Assembly: GCA_009103225.1 (NCBI GenBank) | Contig: RHPI01001037.1 | Coordinates: forward strand, 1,749,902-1,793,791 | DNA length: 43,890 nt | Source: Chlorokybus atmophyticus | Lineage: Eukaryota; Streptophyta; Chlorokybophyceae; Chlorokybales; Chlorokybaceae | Reading direction: 5' to 3' | Shown here: piece by piece, positions 1-11,522 of the stretch | Layout: every line of letters begins with the position of its first letter | How positions within the stretch are numbered: the stretch's first letter is position 1 | The notes under the pieces: generated by a model | Database searches by the model: none | Seen by the model: the letters and a program-made list of their open reading frames with translations, nothing else | Told to the model about the DNA's origin: nothing | Made by a program: the position numbers and the translations under genes

Positions 1-45
1 CCCCTCTCCTTCTCTGTCTCGCTCCCTCCCTCTCTCTCAACATGC
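1..45. repeat. CT-rich microsatellite
   Basis: The first 40 or so bases are an imperfect pyrimidine run of CT, CCT and TCTC units. It is a simple repeat at the window edge and no coding sequence is associated with it. Confidence 0.8.
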
Positions 46-991
46 TGCAAACTCCATCAAAGTATCAAGGTTTTCCGTTTCATCTTGGTCGTTGTGCGCG
101 CTCTACCTGTGATTTTTGATTGGAAGATGTCAGCTTATTGCCATACAAAAAGGTTCATTGGGGGTTGTGCCGTAGGTGCGTGTCTCAGACGACCGAGCAG
201 CCCTGCGCCCAGACACCGTGTCTGGGCGCAGGACTGCTCGGAGGGCAGACTCCCCCCTTTAAGCCTCCTCCAATAGCAGATTGCCTCTGTCACACAAGGA
301 CCGTCCGTCACGGACCTCCCTGCGCCTCGCACCTGTCGCACGCTGTGTGCCTAGGCTCGACACCAGCGGTCGGGCGTCGCAGAGACGCGATGGTCCGGCC
401 CTCTGGAGGTACAGTGTCAATACCGTATGAACGACGTGCCAAAATGGTGCTGGACCTTTTGGCAACGTGCAGTGCCCGTACATGAGATACGATCTCAAAA
501 ATATATTCTTACGTCGAGCCCACAGGCTGGCTGGCTTGCTAATGCTGCTTGTGCAGGGGAGCTCTCCTCACACAGTGAATTAACTACGGTAAATACTGCA
601 TAGCAATCATCCACGCAGCGCCTTGATGGTGAGTGCACGTGTGAGTCCAGTCAGTGGGATGGTAAGCTTGTTTGGAAATGGTGGACAGACTATTTAGTTT
701 GGTGGTTTGAGCTGCCTTGAACCAGCCGCCCCATAGTGCATTCTCTATTTGGTAAGTGTACGAGTACAGGACACCTGCTTGCTTGGTCGCTGGCAGTGAG
801 CAGGCATGGGTAAGCTGCCTATGTGAAGACTTCATGCATGTAGTTGTATGTGTGAGCTGGCAATTGCTGCATGCATAGCTCGCGACGCCAGCTGCCATCT
901 TGTCAGGTTGAAAGCAGTCTGATAAGTAAGCTGCTGTCATTATGGCAGGTAGTGTCTAGTGTGCTGGAAAGCTTGGCAGTGAGCTGCCGCC
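46..991. other. Intergenic / 5' flank, no supported gene
   Basis: Several open frames overlap here, the longest 121 codons, but none shows a recognisable domain or consistent splice context. The stretch contains the inverted repeat at 193-241 and the likely 5' untranslated region or promoter of the potassium transporter that starts at 992. I see no TATA box I would defend. Confidence 0.5.
193..241. repeat. 49-nt near-perfect inverted repeat
   Basis: Two 24-nt arms (193-216 and 218-241) flank a single central base. They pair at 23 of 24 positions; the one mismatch is 201 against 233. The arm core reads CTGCGCCCAGACAC. It is very GC-rich and could extrude as a cruciform or fold as a long RNA hairpin. 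No gene or terminator context explains it, and it may be a relic of a small inverted-repeat transposon. Confidence 0.85.
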
Positions 992-3900
992 ATGTCTGAG
1001 GCGGGCGGCCATGCCGGCGGCGAGCAGGTTGCCAACCTGCTGACCGCTCCGGGAGTCAGCTCTGGCGACCCCGCCGCTCGCGCCGACAGCGGACAGGTGA
1101 GGCGTGCTGTGCACAGCACTGTAGGCATCAAGCCAGCATGCTGTGTTGTTGGAAAATGGTCGCCATTGCTTGCTGCCTGGCTGGCCAAGGCAAGTGGGGG
1201 TACATGCTTATGAAAAGTACTTGGATTCATTCTGTGCTCTCGGCTGTGTCCCCCAGATTGTACTTGGTTGGTTGTTTGAGTGGTTGATTGGTAGAATGGA
1301 TGCTGCGCCCACAACAATGCAGACTACTCTATGGCATTCTATACTCCTGTGTGCCGAAATGATGACGGCCAGAGACTTGGTTGCTTGTTGCTTCACCTAT
1401 GACACAACACAGGGACTACATAAGGCCTCTCTGCTGGTTAAGTTTGAGCCAATGACAGGCGTTTTGATTGCTCATCTGAAGTAACGCTGTCATTGTGGTA
1501 CAGCTGGAGTTGAGCGTGACAGGGGAGCATGCATTGAGCCCTGTACTATCGACACGGTCATCCACTGAGACTTCTGGAAACGACAGACCACAGCTTCAAA
1601 CGCACACATCCTTTGCGTTCATCTCAAAATGGAAGCAGGACGCAGATGTGGGCGGGGCAGATCCTCGCCCGGTAAGCACACTTAGTTTGTCTGTGTTGTA
1701 GTACGTTGTTGTGTTCAGGTTGGTCAAGATAGTTGTTGCTTGCAGGTTCTGAAGGGTGTGACGATGCTGCTGCTTGCTTGGAAGACGCTGGGCGTCATCT
1801 ATGGTGACGTGGGCACGTCTCCACTCTACGTGTACTCCTCCACCTTCTTCACCCCTCCCAAACGCGAGGTGCATTCATTACCATTATGGTGTATGTACAC
1901 TCTTTTTTTCTTGGACCAGTACACAAAAAAAGGACTTGTTGTCACGAACAGTACAGCCCCAAGCGTTGTGTACAATGTGCAAAGTGACTCTTGATAACTG
2001 TTTCTTTCCGCCTTTGGCAGGATGTTGAGGGTGCGGCATCTATCATATTCTGGCTGCTTACGCTGAGCTGCTGCATAAAGTACCTGCTGATTGTCCTGTC
2101 TGCTGATGACAACGGAGAAGGTGCAAGCACACCCTTCGCTTGCTCCTTGCAATCTGTCACAAGATATCAAACTTGACCTTGTGCCGGTTGCTGCTGCTTC
2201 AGGTGGAACCTTTGCGCTGTACTCGCTGTTGCGACGCAACATGCAAATCACTGCGGTGGGAGGCTCTCCGCACACTGGCGACTTGTCTTTGAGACAATAC
2301 AGTGTCCGTCGTCGGGTTGCAAATGGACTATCCCATGCTGAGGATGCGCGTACCCGTGTTGGGCAAGCCATAAGGTGTGTTCCGTGCTTAGTCCATGGAC
2401 CGTCCATGAGGCCTTCACAGGCTGATATGGGTTATTATGGTAAAGGTGTCTTTTATCTTGTCTGCAGCGATGCATTTGTCCGGCGCAGATGGCTGCAATA
2501 TGTGTTGCTGCTAGCTGTCATGATCGGCACATGTCTTCTGATGGCGGACGGTGTATTGACACCTGCACAGTCAGGCAACTGCTTAATCTGTTGGTATGCA
2601 TGTGACACAGTTGCCATCAAATAAGAACCTGACTCCAGTTGATGTATATTGCAGTCCTTGGAGCAATGGCAGGCTTGAAAGTGGGCATTTCAAACTTGTC
2701 TAATGGTAACGTCTGCAAGCCCTTAACACCAACCTTGCATGGCCATCACACCTGCGCTGAAAGCTGCACTCTACACAATCATCTGCAAATTGGACCTAAC
2801 GCTGGAGTGTTGCGCAGACGTTGTGGTGGCCGTCACCTGCATCGTCCTCGCGGTACTCTTCCTGGTGCAGCGGTATGGGACGGACCACATCGGCGCTTCA
2901 TTCGCACCCATTGTCTTCGTCTGGTTTGTCACCAATGCCGTGTTGGGCATACGCAACATCGTCACATATGACATTTCCATACTCAAGGCAAAGGCTATTG
3001 CAGATTGACCTGTCATAAGCAACAATGTCTTGCAATATTGCCCAAAACATGACCATATGCAGACTTTCAGCCCTCACTATGCTGTCAAGTTCTTCACAAG
3101 AGACTTCCGATTTGCGTGGGAGGCCGTTGGCGGTCTCTTGCTGGCCATTACTGGAACAGAGGCCATGTTTGCAGACTTGGGCCACTTCAACAAGAAGGTG
3201 CGATTCTTACTTGCAATGAGCTATGCATCAAGTGGTGACAATACAGGTATGTGAAGGTGAGTTAAGTCATGGGGTTCCTGTTTGCAGTCAATTCAGCTGG
3301 GGTTCTTCTTCTGCGCATACCCCGCGCTCGTTGTGACATACTTTGGACAAGCGGCGTTTCTGCTTGAGCGGCCGGAGGATGTTGCTCTCGTCTACTGGCG
3401 TGCTCTGCCTAGCTGGTGGTTGTGGCCACAACTTGTCATTGCAACGGCGGCATCCGTTGTGGCTTCACAGGTGCTGTGGGTGGATGTGTACAGCACGCAC
3501 GCTAGCACGCATATGCACACACCGATGTACGTGTGCATGTAGGCGCTTATCACGGGAGCCTTCTCAATCATCAGGCAGTCGATGTCACTGAACTGTTTCC
3601 CCAAACTGAGGGTCATCCACACTTCCAGAAAAGTGGAGGGGCAGATCTACATTCCTGAAGTCAACTACATCCTGCTTATACTCACCTTGGCAGTGGTCAT
3701 AGGGTTCCGCACAACACAAAAGATTGGTCTGGCCTACGGTACGTCACACAACCATTACTGCGTATGTCGCATCTGCCGCGACAATGACGAATGTTGGTTG
3801 AGCAACAGTCCGTTATGCATGACTATCTGCAGGTGTTGCGGTGGTGTCGGTCATGACGCTTACAACCTGCCTCATAACGTTGGTCATACTCGTCGTATGG

Positions 3901-5326
3901 CAGAAGCCTTGGCCGCTTGCAGCGGCTTTCTTCCTGGTGTTTGGTACTATTGATGGCTTCCTCCTCTCCACGGTGCTTCACAAGGTGTGTCTCCTGCCTT
4001 CTGTGCTTGCTGTGACCCTCAGTCAACCACTGTTGCATGCTGTTGCATGTGTTCAAACCTTTGCTTACATATGCATCAGGTCCCGCAAGGAGGTTGGTTT
4101 ACACTTGCCATGGCGGGTGCATTCTTCGTACCAATGTTTGTCTGGTATGGTGTCAACCAGTTCATGACTAATGCATGTGTGCAGCTCACGCTGTGTATGT
4201 CAGTGAATCACACATCTTCGATATGGTTGCACACTCAGGTACTATGGCTCATCCCTCAAGCAGCAGTATGACATAGACGGCAAGAAGACGGTGGAAGCGC
4301 TGTTGATGCAATGCAACTGCCCAGCGCAAGTGATAGCCTCTCCAAGGGTGTGTACCTATCATCATGTTTGACATCTTCGCCATAGGATCGTTGTTCAGTT
4401 TCTTGGCGAGTCATCAATACGAATTGTCATGTGGCAGGTGCCAGAGCAGGCGTTAGAGACTCATTTGATTATGCGTGACAACGCCCGACATGTTAGGTAA
4501 GAGCAGATGAAGCATCATTAATTGCAACGTAAGTAACATCCCAACGTATGTGCATTCCACCTTTACAGCCGCTACAATGGTGTTGGCCTGTTCTACTCGG
4601 AGATGATTTCTGGCGCGCCACCGGTGTTTGTCCATTACCTGCAGAACATCCCTGCATTGCCTGAGGTCAGCGCTTGCCAACTGTGAACTTGATCTCTAAC
4701 ATGCGTCCAACATGAGAGATACGTGTCATAGATTAGGTGGTGATATTCTTCACAAAACGTGATGTAGCGGTGCCAACCGTAGACGCCGACGAGCGCTTCC
4801 TCGTGAAACAGCTGGCATTCACCAACTTCTTCCATGTGATCGCGCGTTTCGGGTACAACGATACGGCTGACCTGGATGATGGGTTCGTGAGAGCGCTGCA
4901 GCGCTGTATTGAATTGGAGATTGGCGACCATGTTGCTGGCGTTGTTGAAGACTGGTCTCAGAATGTGAGTCTATAATATGTGCGTATATGCGTGCACGTG
5001 AGTGTACAACAGGAGTGCACGGTCGTATGCATACACGCTCGCACGCAATGCAACTTGTAAAACTACTTGCACACGAGAAAATGACTTGGAGTACAGTATA
5101 AGTGGCGTTGGGTTCCGATGCTGATGTGGGTGTGATGATGCATATGCAGGTGACGCACGTGGTTGCGCGTTCTGTGATTCACGCGAAAGGGCAGCGCAAG
5201 CTGCTGCGCTATGTCATTCTGGAAATCTTGCACGGTTTTCTGCGCCGCAACACGCGCACCGTGGCGCAGGCATTCAATATCCCTGAGGACAAGCTGGTGG
5301 AGGTTGCCACCATGTACTTTCTATAA
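992..5326 (+). CDS. KUP/HAK/KT-family potassium uptake permease
   Basis: High-affinity K+ (probably K+/H+) symporter of the plasma or endomembrane. I resolve 18 exons: 992-1096, 1639-1671, 1746-1868, 2021-2120, 2203-2374, 2468-2574, 2655-2705, 2818-2987, 3063-3197, 3288-3470, 3543-3738, 3833-3984, 4080-4144, 4239-4347, 4438-4496, 4569-4665, 4737-4964 and 5150-5326. All join in phase to about 753 residues, the usual family length. Family hallmarks in order are [19 protein letters not shown] (TM1), [37 protein letters not shown], a [10 protein letters not shown] loop, and a hydrophilic C-terminal domain ending with TAA after MYFL. The family's GDGVLTPAIS motif reads [10 protein letters not shown] here. 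The introns at 2575-2654 and 2988-3062 have GC donors. Exon 2 (33 nt) is the least certain. The start at 992 is the ATG of the first in-phase exon; it has no transit-like sequence. Confidence 0.96.
2575..2654 (+). other. GC-AG intron in the KUP gene
   Basis: The exon ends TCAG and the intron begins GCAACT, closing with TTGCAG. Joining here gives [16 protein letters not shown], which follows the family's PAISVL region. The nearest GT donor (after CACA at 2570) would throw the next exon into a frame with an early stop, so the GC donor is the only choice that keeps the protein. Confidence 0.85.
2988..3062 (+). other. Second GC-AG intron in the KUP gene
   Basis: The exon ends CTCAAG and the intron starts GCAAAG. 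Splicing to the acceptor ATGCAG gives [15 protein letters not shown], matching the family pattern YDPSVLKAFNPYY. Reading through without splicing reaches a stop within about seven codons. Phase is 0 on both sides. Confidence 0.85.
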
Positions 5327-7537
5327 TCGTCATGGTTAGCGGAAGCTCCCGCCCTCGGAGTCTGCAGAGACGTATATGTTACGTCGAGTGTATATGTTTA
5401 TTGTATATAAGGGTAATGGTACTGCGCCAGCATGCATGGTGCGGACTACAATGTGTAAAGTGTGCATACGGGTAGGTCGAATAAGCTGTTACTCTCAGCT
5501 ACAGTGATAGGTCAATAAGGCAGCGTTTTCCAGTTGCCGCAACGCAATGACAAGCAGGAGATGAGCTGCCACTGCGCCTGTACTTCAGCTATATGTGGGT
5601 TGGTTACTTGCAGCAATATTACCAAGTGTGTGTGTGTGAAATCTGACTTGGCGTTTTGGCGCGATGTTGCACTCGCTTAGAGTTTACCACATCAATGTTG
5701 CATATACTCGTTAAAGTGTATGTAATGAGATAGTGGCTGAAGCAAGCTATGAAACGGATGTAAAGGACGTTCTTAAGTACGCTTTTCAACAAGCAGTAGG
5801 ATACATACCTTCGCATGCACATACACTGCCAAGCAGCTGCCGTTGCATGGTAGCGAGAGAGAGTCGTTGTCAACTACTTACCTGCAATGGCTTACAAAGC
5901 TTGCTACTTAAGCGCAAGTTCCGTTAAAAGCATAGATTTAATCGTGTAGATACATGCTGTTCGCACTGGCTGCTTGCTACGTGATGGGTGGATAGTGATA
6001 TGGGGTATGTGCGTAGACAGCAATGCGCGTGGGCAATGCTAGCAGCATGCATCCACTGTACCACCGTTAATGCATGCCCGTGTAGTAATGAGAGAGTTAT
6101 CCGAGATGTGAAGCCTTCGTTAAGTTGTTGCCTTGTCTGCGTGCTTGCCACGCATGCCACGTACTTCATTTACGCTCAAGTATATGTTTTCATGTTGGAC
6201 ACAATGAAGACTACAGTCGCAACACACACCCATCCACCACATACACACCACGCAATCATTTTCAATTGGATAGAGTACTGCGTTAACGAGGCTATCATCC
6301 AATAAGGTTTGTGCAGCTTTACGCTGGTGTAAAGTGTATGCCACGGCTAGCGAAGGAAACTTGGTGCATCTCATGTTCATTGCAAGTGTAGCAGCCTGTG
6401 CACCAATCCTAATTCGCTGTACCGAATGGGGCATTGACCTCTCAATCGTGATAGTAAATGTTGGTATCATTATGGCATAAGTGAGGGAACATCAGCTTTT
6501 CGACATTACATCATATGCAACATCCATCAACTGGAGCAAGTGCTTGTTTGTATAGTGCGCAGTAGTTGCGGTTTATCTTAAGATATTACATCATGCGGTA
6601 AAAGTCAATAAGCATTCATGCGTAGTCGTGCAATGCTTTGTGTCAAGTGCAGCAACACCTCACACCGTGCAGCAGGCGACATGCAGTACATGCAGCAAAC
6701 ACAAGGCAATGCAAGCGGGCGCCACATATAATTACACACACCCGGGGCCTTCAACTACACACCTCAAGTTACCAAGTGCTGTGCAGTGCAGTGATTCGTA
6801 GGTAGTGGTTGGTGGGCGGGTGGGATTGAAGAGGTGCTGTGAGACTGACCTGTCGTGTACAAAGTAGAGGCAGTTGGTCAGTTGATGGCTGGAGGATGAG
6901 CGGTAGCAGCAAGAACGGTGCAGAGCAATGCAGTGTAGAGCGGTGTGCGGATGTGTATGCTATGCTCCCGCCCCCAAACTCCCACTCTCATGCATGCTGC
7001 ATGAATGTCATGCCATGAGCACTCGTTATCATGAGCACTCGACGCATGCAGTGTCACGCTGAGCAGGCAGCCGAGAGACTTCTACAGCCATGCACTAAGC
7101 ACACCAGAGGAAGCCTATACAATGTACAAAGAGGCACCAAACAGAGACTGCTAACAGTCTCTACTATACCACATCTATGCCTTAGATGCCTCTCTTGATG
7201 CGGGGGAAGGTGCCAGAACGCAGCCTGAATACCGGGAGACAGGAAGGCAGAGCAGGCAGGGAAACATCGTTCAAAGGGGGGTTCTTGAGCATGTAGTAGC
7301 CCATGAGACACCTCACATAGACGCATCTTGGACAATAACCCTATGAGACATTTGTGATGTTGCGACTACGGCAACCCCACACCTAAATGCATCCGGGTGG
7401 GCAATCGGCCAAAGGCGTTCTGCGTGAAGGGCACCACTAGTGGTCCGCGCCACCCACTTGGATCGGAGGAGGACGCAGGAGGGGGCCTAGCCAATGCAAT
7501 ATATTGCACGCCATGCTGCTATCAACACCATGCTGCA
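5327..7537. other. Gene-poor region downstream of the KUP gene
   Basis: This is the 3' flank of the transporter. A TGTAA element at 5454-5458, the polyadenylation signal used by many green algae, lies about 130 bases after the stop and may end the transcript. The rest is AT-balanced sequence with many TGCATG-type words. Open frames are short and show no family motif. A minus-strand stretch around 7180-7320 reads as about 45 codons free of stops but is not recognisable. Confidence 0.45.
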
Positions 7538-8767
7538 TCATATAGCATTGAGTTCTATACACACCTGCCCAGTTGACCATGTAGCAGGACGGGGCCCGCC
7601 TTTCCGATTGGGAGACCACCACTCACGGACGCACCGCGAGCGCCCACCCTCCCGCACAAGAATGTGCTCTGGCCAAACTTTGCTGGCCCTGTCGATAAGC
7701 TCCACGCCAACGGAGACATCAGCAATGCTACCCTGACGCGAAGGGTCCCCCGCCACACTAGCGACGAGCCCCTTGCTCACGACGCCAGTGTCCGCCCTGT
7801 TGGGCCATGTACAGGCATGCACATATGTAGCGCTTCGGCATCCCTAATGTGTTGGCCTCGCCCGCCGCCGCCATCATGCACAACCACATGCATATAGCTA
7901 AAGGAACATTGCCTTAAGCCTGCCACTCAGATATGGTAAGGTATCACTCGAACCGGATCCACATCAAGATCAGCCGCGGTAATCATCAAGGGCTTGGAGG
8001 TCTCGCGCGATAGATCCCAGTGGGCTTTCCGCCAGGCAAAGCTTAACCCGGCCCAATCAGCGCTGTGGGTGACGAAGTTTAGCGTGTGGATGCCATGACT
8101 CGTGTCGGTTTACGCTGATCGAGCGTGTCGGTCTCGTTCTGCAAACCATGCATATGAATGGTGCGTAACCCGTGTCCACCGCTGATCGATCAGTGTCGGT
8201 TGAGCGTATATCGGCGTCGCTAGTGCGTTGTCGGTGTAGGGTGTGGTGTGGTTGACTAACCGTGGAGCTGCGTTGAGTGATGTTTGTTAGCATCGACGAG
8301 ACGGTGTCGCACTCAGTTGGATCAGCCAACGAACACCGTTTGTTGTCGTATCGGGGCTCTTCGATATCAATGTAGATGCAGGCTGGGATATCTGCGGCTT
8401 CTGGGAATTGGTTGTGTGTAGTGTTTTGGCGGGCCGTGTGGTATATGGCGGCGTTGTGGTTGTCAAGGTTGGCTGTTTGGGTTTCATGGCGTCCGTCCTG
8501 GGGGCGGGTGGTGAGCGCGGCGAGTCTGTGACTTGAACGCTCGGTGGACCGCTTCCGTCCATCAGGCGTAGTCGTTCCTTTTATCGTACTCAATATAAGG
8601 AGGTGGGTGGGTTGATCTGCCGTCAACTTGTTGTGCAGTTTAATAGTGAACATTACCATTGTCATGGTTGGGTACTGAGCGGTTACTGTTGCAAGGTGTC
8701 TCTGGGCTGGCCGGTGCAGATACCTAGTGATCGGGTGTCGTCGCCTGAGGGTGTGAGAGAACTGCAT
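7538..8767 (-). other. Coding-like stretch, unassigned
   Basis: On the minus strand, a 236-codon frame (8767-8057) is followed by shorter stop-free stretches near 8056-7920 (containing AAHWDLSRE-like text: KAHWDLSRETSKPLM) and at 7822-7538 (containing ASKVWPEHILVREGGRS). The last two look protein-like in composition. The long one is rich in Thr, His and Arg and may be an artefact of a GT-rich plus strand. No domain or convincing splice chain was found. It could be a decayed retroelement or spurious open sequence. Confidence 0.25.
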
Positions 8768-10293
8768 GTGAGTTTGTGGGTGAATTTGGATTTTGATTTT
8801 GTTGGCATAGGGTTAGGCAAGCCGGGGGGGTGCCCATGTGTTTGAACAGTGATTTGTTGATTGTTGAGCATGTTGTGGGCGGGGTTGTACTGGCGCGGTG
8901 GGTGATTTGTACCGATTGTGATGAGGAGCCTGGGCGACGCCGGCATTGGGTGGAGCAATGACATGACACAGATTGGTCCCCATTTGTGATGGGGTAGTGG
9001 AGTCTGCACGAATTGCAAGGGGGCGACTTTGGGGACGACGACAATCCGGGATTGCCACATCCCCCACCTGCAGTTGATGGTGGTGGATGGCAGCCTATCA
9101 TGCCAGTTGTGCCAGGTGCCGGTTGCTGATGTTTTTAATGTAGTGTATAGGTGTGTTTAGTTGAGTGTGGCGTGCTCATCAGCTGCAACAGCTCCACATA
9201 ACAGCGGTGTCCAGCACTGTTGGCAGTGCCCTGGCTGATGTGGTGTTTCATGTTGTCCGCGCATGTTTATGGTACGCAAAGACTGTTTGCAGGTGCTTCC
9301 CGGCCGCAGGACCATCGTGCTGGAGGATAGAGCGCAAGCAGCTGTATTCTAAGTATGGCGAGTGCGCTCGTCATTGTGCCCTTGTCGGTGTCTCGACTTC
9401 CCACACACCGTCTGACTGGTTGATGTGTTGGCTCCTCAAGTGCTGCCCCACATTGGTTGATGTTGGGGGATCAAAAGTCATTGTGTAGAGTATATGCAAT
9501 GTTGTGCATGTGACTCACCATTGCACAGCCTTGTCACATACGCAAGCACAAGCACAGTCCAACATGGCAATAGCTTGTTTTACCACCAGGCTGCCTATAC
9601 AACCTCAGCTATCTATCTAGCTTGGATATTGCCCTTGCCCCGTTAGTCAACATGCATGCGTCATTACCTGTACACAAGGCGTTTGTGTGTAACCTGGACT
9701 TTCTGACGTGTGTATGGGTTGGCTGGCCATGCGCAATTACTCTAATGTCAAACACTGTGCCGCACTCAAGGAGTTGTGCCTTAACTGAATGCATGATGCA
9801 TGTTGCCAATCATTTGCTGGCTTGGCACATAATGGCCAACTTCTCAAAGCTTGACTTGTACTGAAGCGAGTTATTCTGTTGCACATTGCTGTTAAAAGCT
9901 GAAACATGGTGATGCCCATGCCATCAATTGCGCAACATGTCATTGACTGCTATGTCCGTCCGGGCGTCATTTTGGGGTTGTGAAAGATGTCACCTTGTGC
10001 GCCTGGTGTTGTCATGGGGTCATCAACCCTGGGTGACGCGGACTCTGACATCACGTGCAAGTCCGCCAGTACATGGGACAGGTGTCACATCAAGAAGCGG
10101 CATGGGTTGGCTGGCCATGCGCCATGACTCCACTTGTTGCAGGCAGCATATGTTTTGGTGTTGTTGTTGTTGTTGTGGGTGTGGTGTCGGCGGCGGGGGT
10201 GTCGGCGTCGGCGGCGGTGTAGTGGTTGTTGCGCCTCCCGCTGGTGTCGCTGCTAGTGTGCAATCGCTGGTGGTGGCGGGGAGAGCGAGCGGC
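8768..10293. other. Intergenic, no supported gene
   Basis: A possible short terminal exon on the plus strand follows an acceptor near 9294. It reads LPGRRTIVLEDRAQAAVF and then a stop, but no upstream exon could be joined to it. From about 10150 to 10260 the sequence is a GGTGTCGGCGGC-type low-complexity tract just upstream of the next gene, probably its 5' untranslated region. Confidence 0.35.
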
Positions 10294-11384
10294 ATGGCAG
10301 GCAGCAGCAGCCTGAAGCCAGCCTGGGTCGGCGGCAGCGCTGGGGATCCCAACCTGGCCAACCTGTACCGTGAGGGTATGTGTTTGTGGTATGGTCGGTC
10401 TATTTCTGTGCTGGCAGCATGCTAGTTGCCAAATATGTGTTGAACTCTAGAACTAGGTTTGGTCAGGGTTGCTAGTGCTTGTGAAAGGGTTTCCTGTGTC
10501 GAATGCTCGTCATGCTAGGCATAAGAGATGCCGCCTTTAATATTTGCAATGTTGCATTTGCTGGATCGTTTGTGGAATTTGCGCATCTGGTGCAAAGGTT
10601 TCATTCGCACATCATGCTCATACTAATCTAATCAGGGTTGCAGGTTGTGCATGCTGTATTGTTGCCCATGCAAGCGCCATACTTGTGCGTGATTGATGTC
10701 GGGACGACCTTTGTTTGGCAGTGCATGCGTGTGTGGTAACTCACAGTGTGGAAATTGAGTGTCATAATGCGCCTTGCAGGATGCGAACGTGAGCTCAAAG
10801 CCAAGGACAAGGAGATCGATGCATTGACCAACGAGCTGGAGCTGAAGAACAAACAGCTCAGTGCTTTCAACAAACAGGTGATGAATGGTAATTTACTATG
10901 TGTTGTTGGCATGTATGTTGCCTGTCTGTGTATGATTGTCATTAAAACCTTGTGCACAGGTGAAGATTCTGGTGCGGGTTAATAAGGACATGAGGGGGCA
11001 TTCGGCAAACGGTGATGGCGACCGCGAGGTTGAACTGAACGAGGTGACAATGTGTCTGATACTGTGTGCTGTGGTCTGGGCATATATATGAACGCTCTGT
11101 TTTGCTGCATGTGTACACAGATGCAGGCACTCACGGACAAGTGCAGGAAGTACAAGGACAAGTACAGATGCATCGAGCACTGGGGTCTGCACAAGACATG
11201 GAAATGCCACATGGATGTGTATGCATCATTCAGGGAGATGGACGATGAATCCGGCAGTGGGCAGAGCAAGGAGGGCGAGGAGGAATATGGCAAATATGAC
11301 GCGCCACGTGGACCGGAACGTGTTGAGCATGAGGAGCTGGAGGCACGCCATTATGAGCCAGAGGCCGTTGACGAGGATGACTAG
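10294..11384 (+). CDS. Small coiled-coil protein, unknown function
   Basis: Four exons (10294-10375, 10780-10877, 10960-11043, 11121-11384) join in phase to about 175 residues with a TAG stop. The N-terminal 27 residues are Gly/Ser-rich. Residues 28-60 form a strong heptad-type coiled coil (KAKDKEIDALTNELELKNKQ). A basic segment with KCRKYKDKYRCIEHWGLHK follows. The C-terminal 55 residues are very acidic and end EAVDEDD. All introns are GT-AG with good TTGCAG or CACAG acceptors. The short coiled coil resembles dimerisation zippers such as those of cyclic-nucleotide-dependent kinases, but no kinase or binding domain follows, so I do not assign a family. The start is the first ATG that keeps phase with exon 2. 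Confidence 0.75.
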
Positions 11385-11522
11385 GGTCTGCTCAGCATGC
11401 AAGGAAATTGTCTGCCAGGCATGTGTTGTAGTGAATGCACATCATGTACATATGACAGTGCAGTATTGTGTGTTGGTTTGACCACACTGGTAGATGTGCT
11501 GTGCAGGTAGCCTTGTTGACAA

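Noticed and set aside
120-485. 121-codon plus-strand open frame
   Set aside because: It runs through the palindrome, has random composition rich in Cys/Pro/Arg, and has no splice or domain support.
1826-2407. 193-codon minus-strand frame across the KUP gene
   Set aside because: It is antisense to well-supported KUP exons and introns and has no domain features.
7920-7980. Possible tRNA B-box (GGTTCGAGTGA on the minus strand)
   Set aside because: No acceptor stem, A box or cloverleaf could be formed around it.
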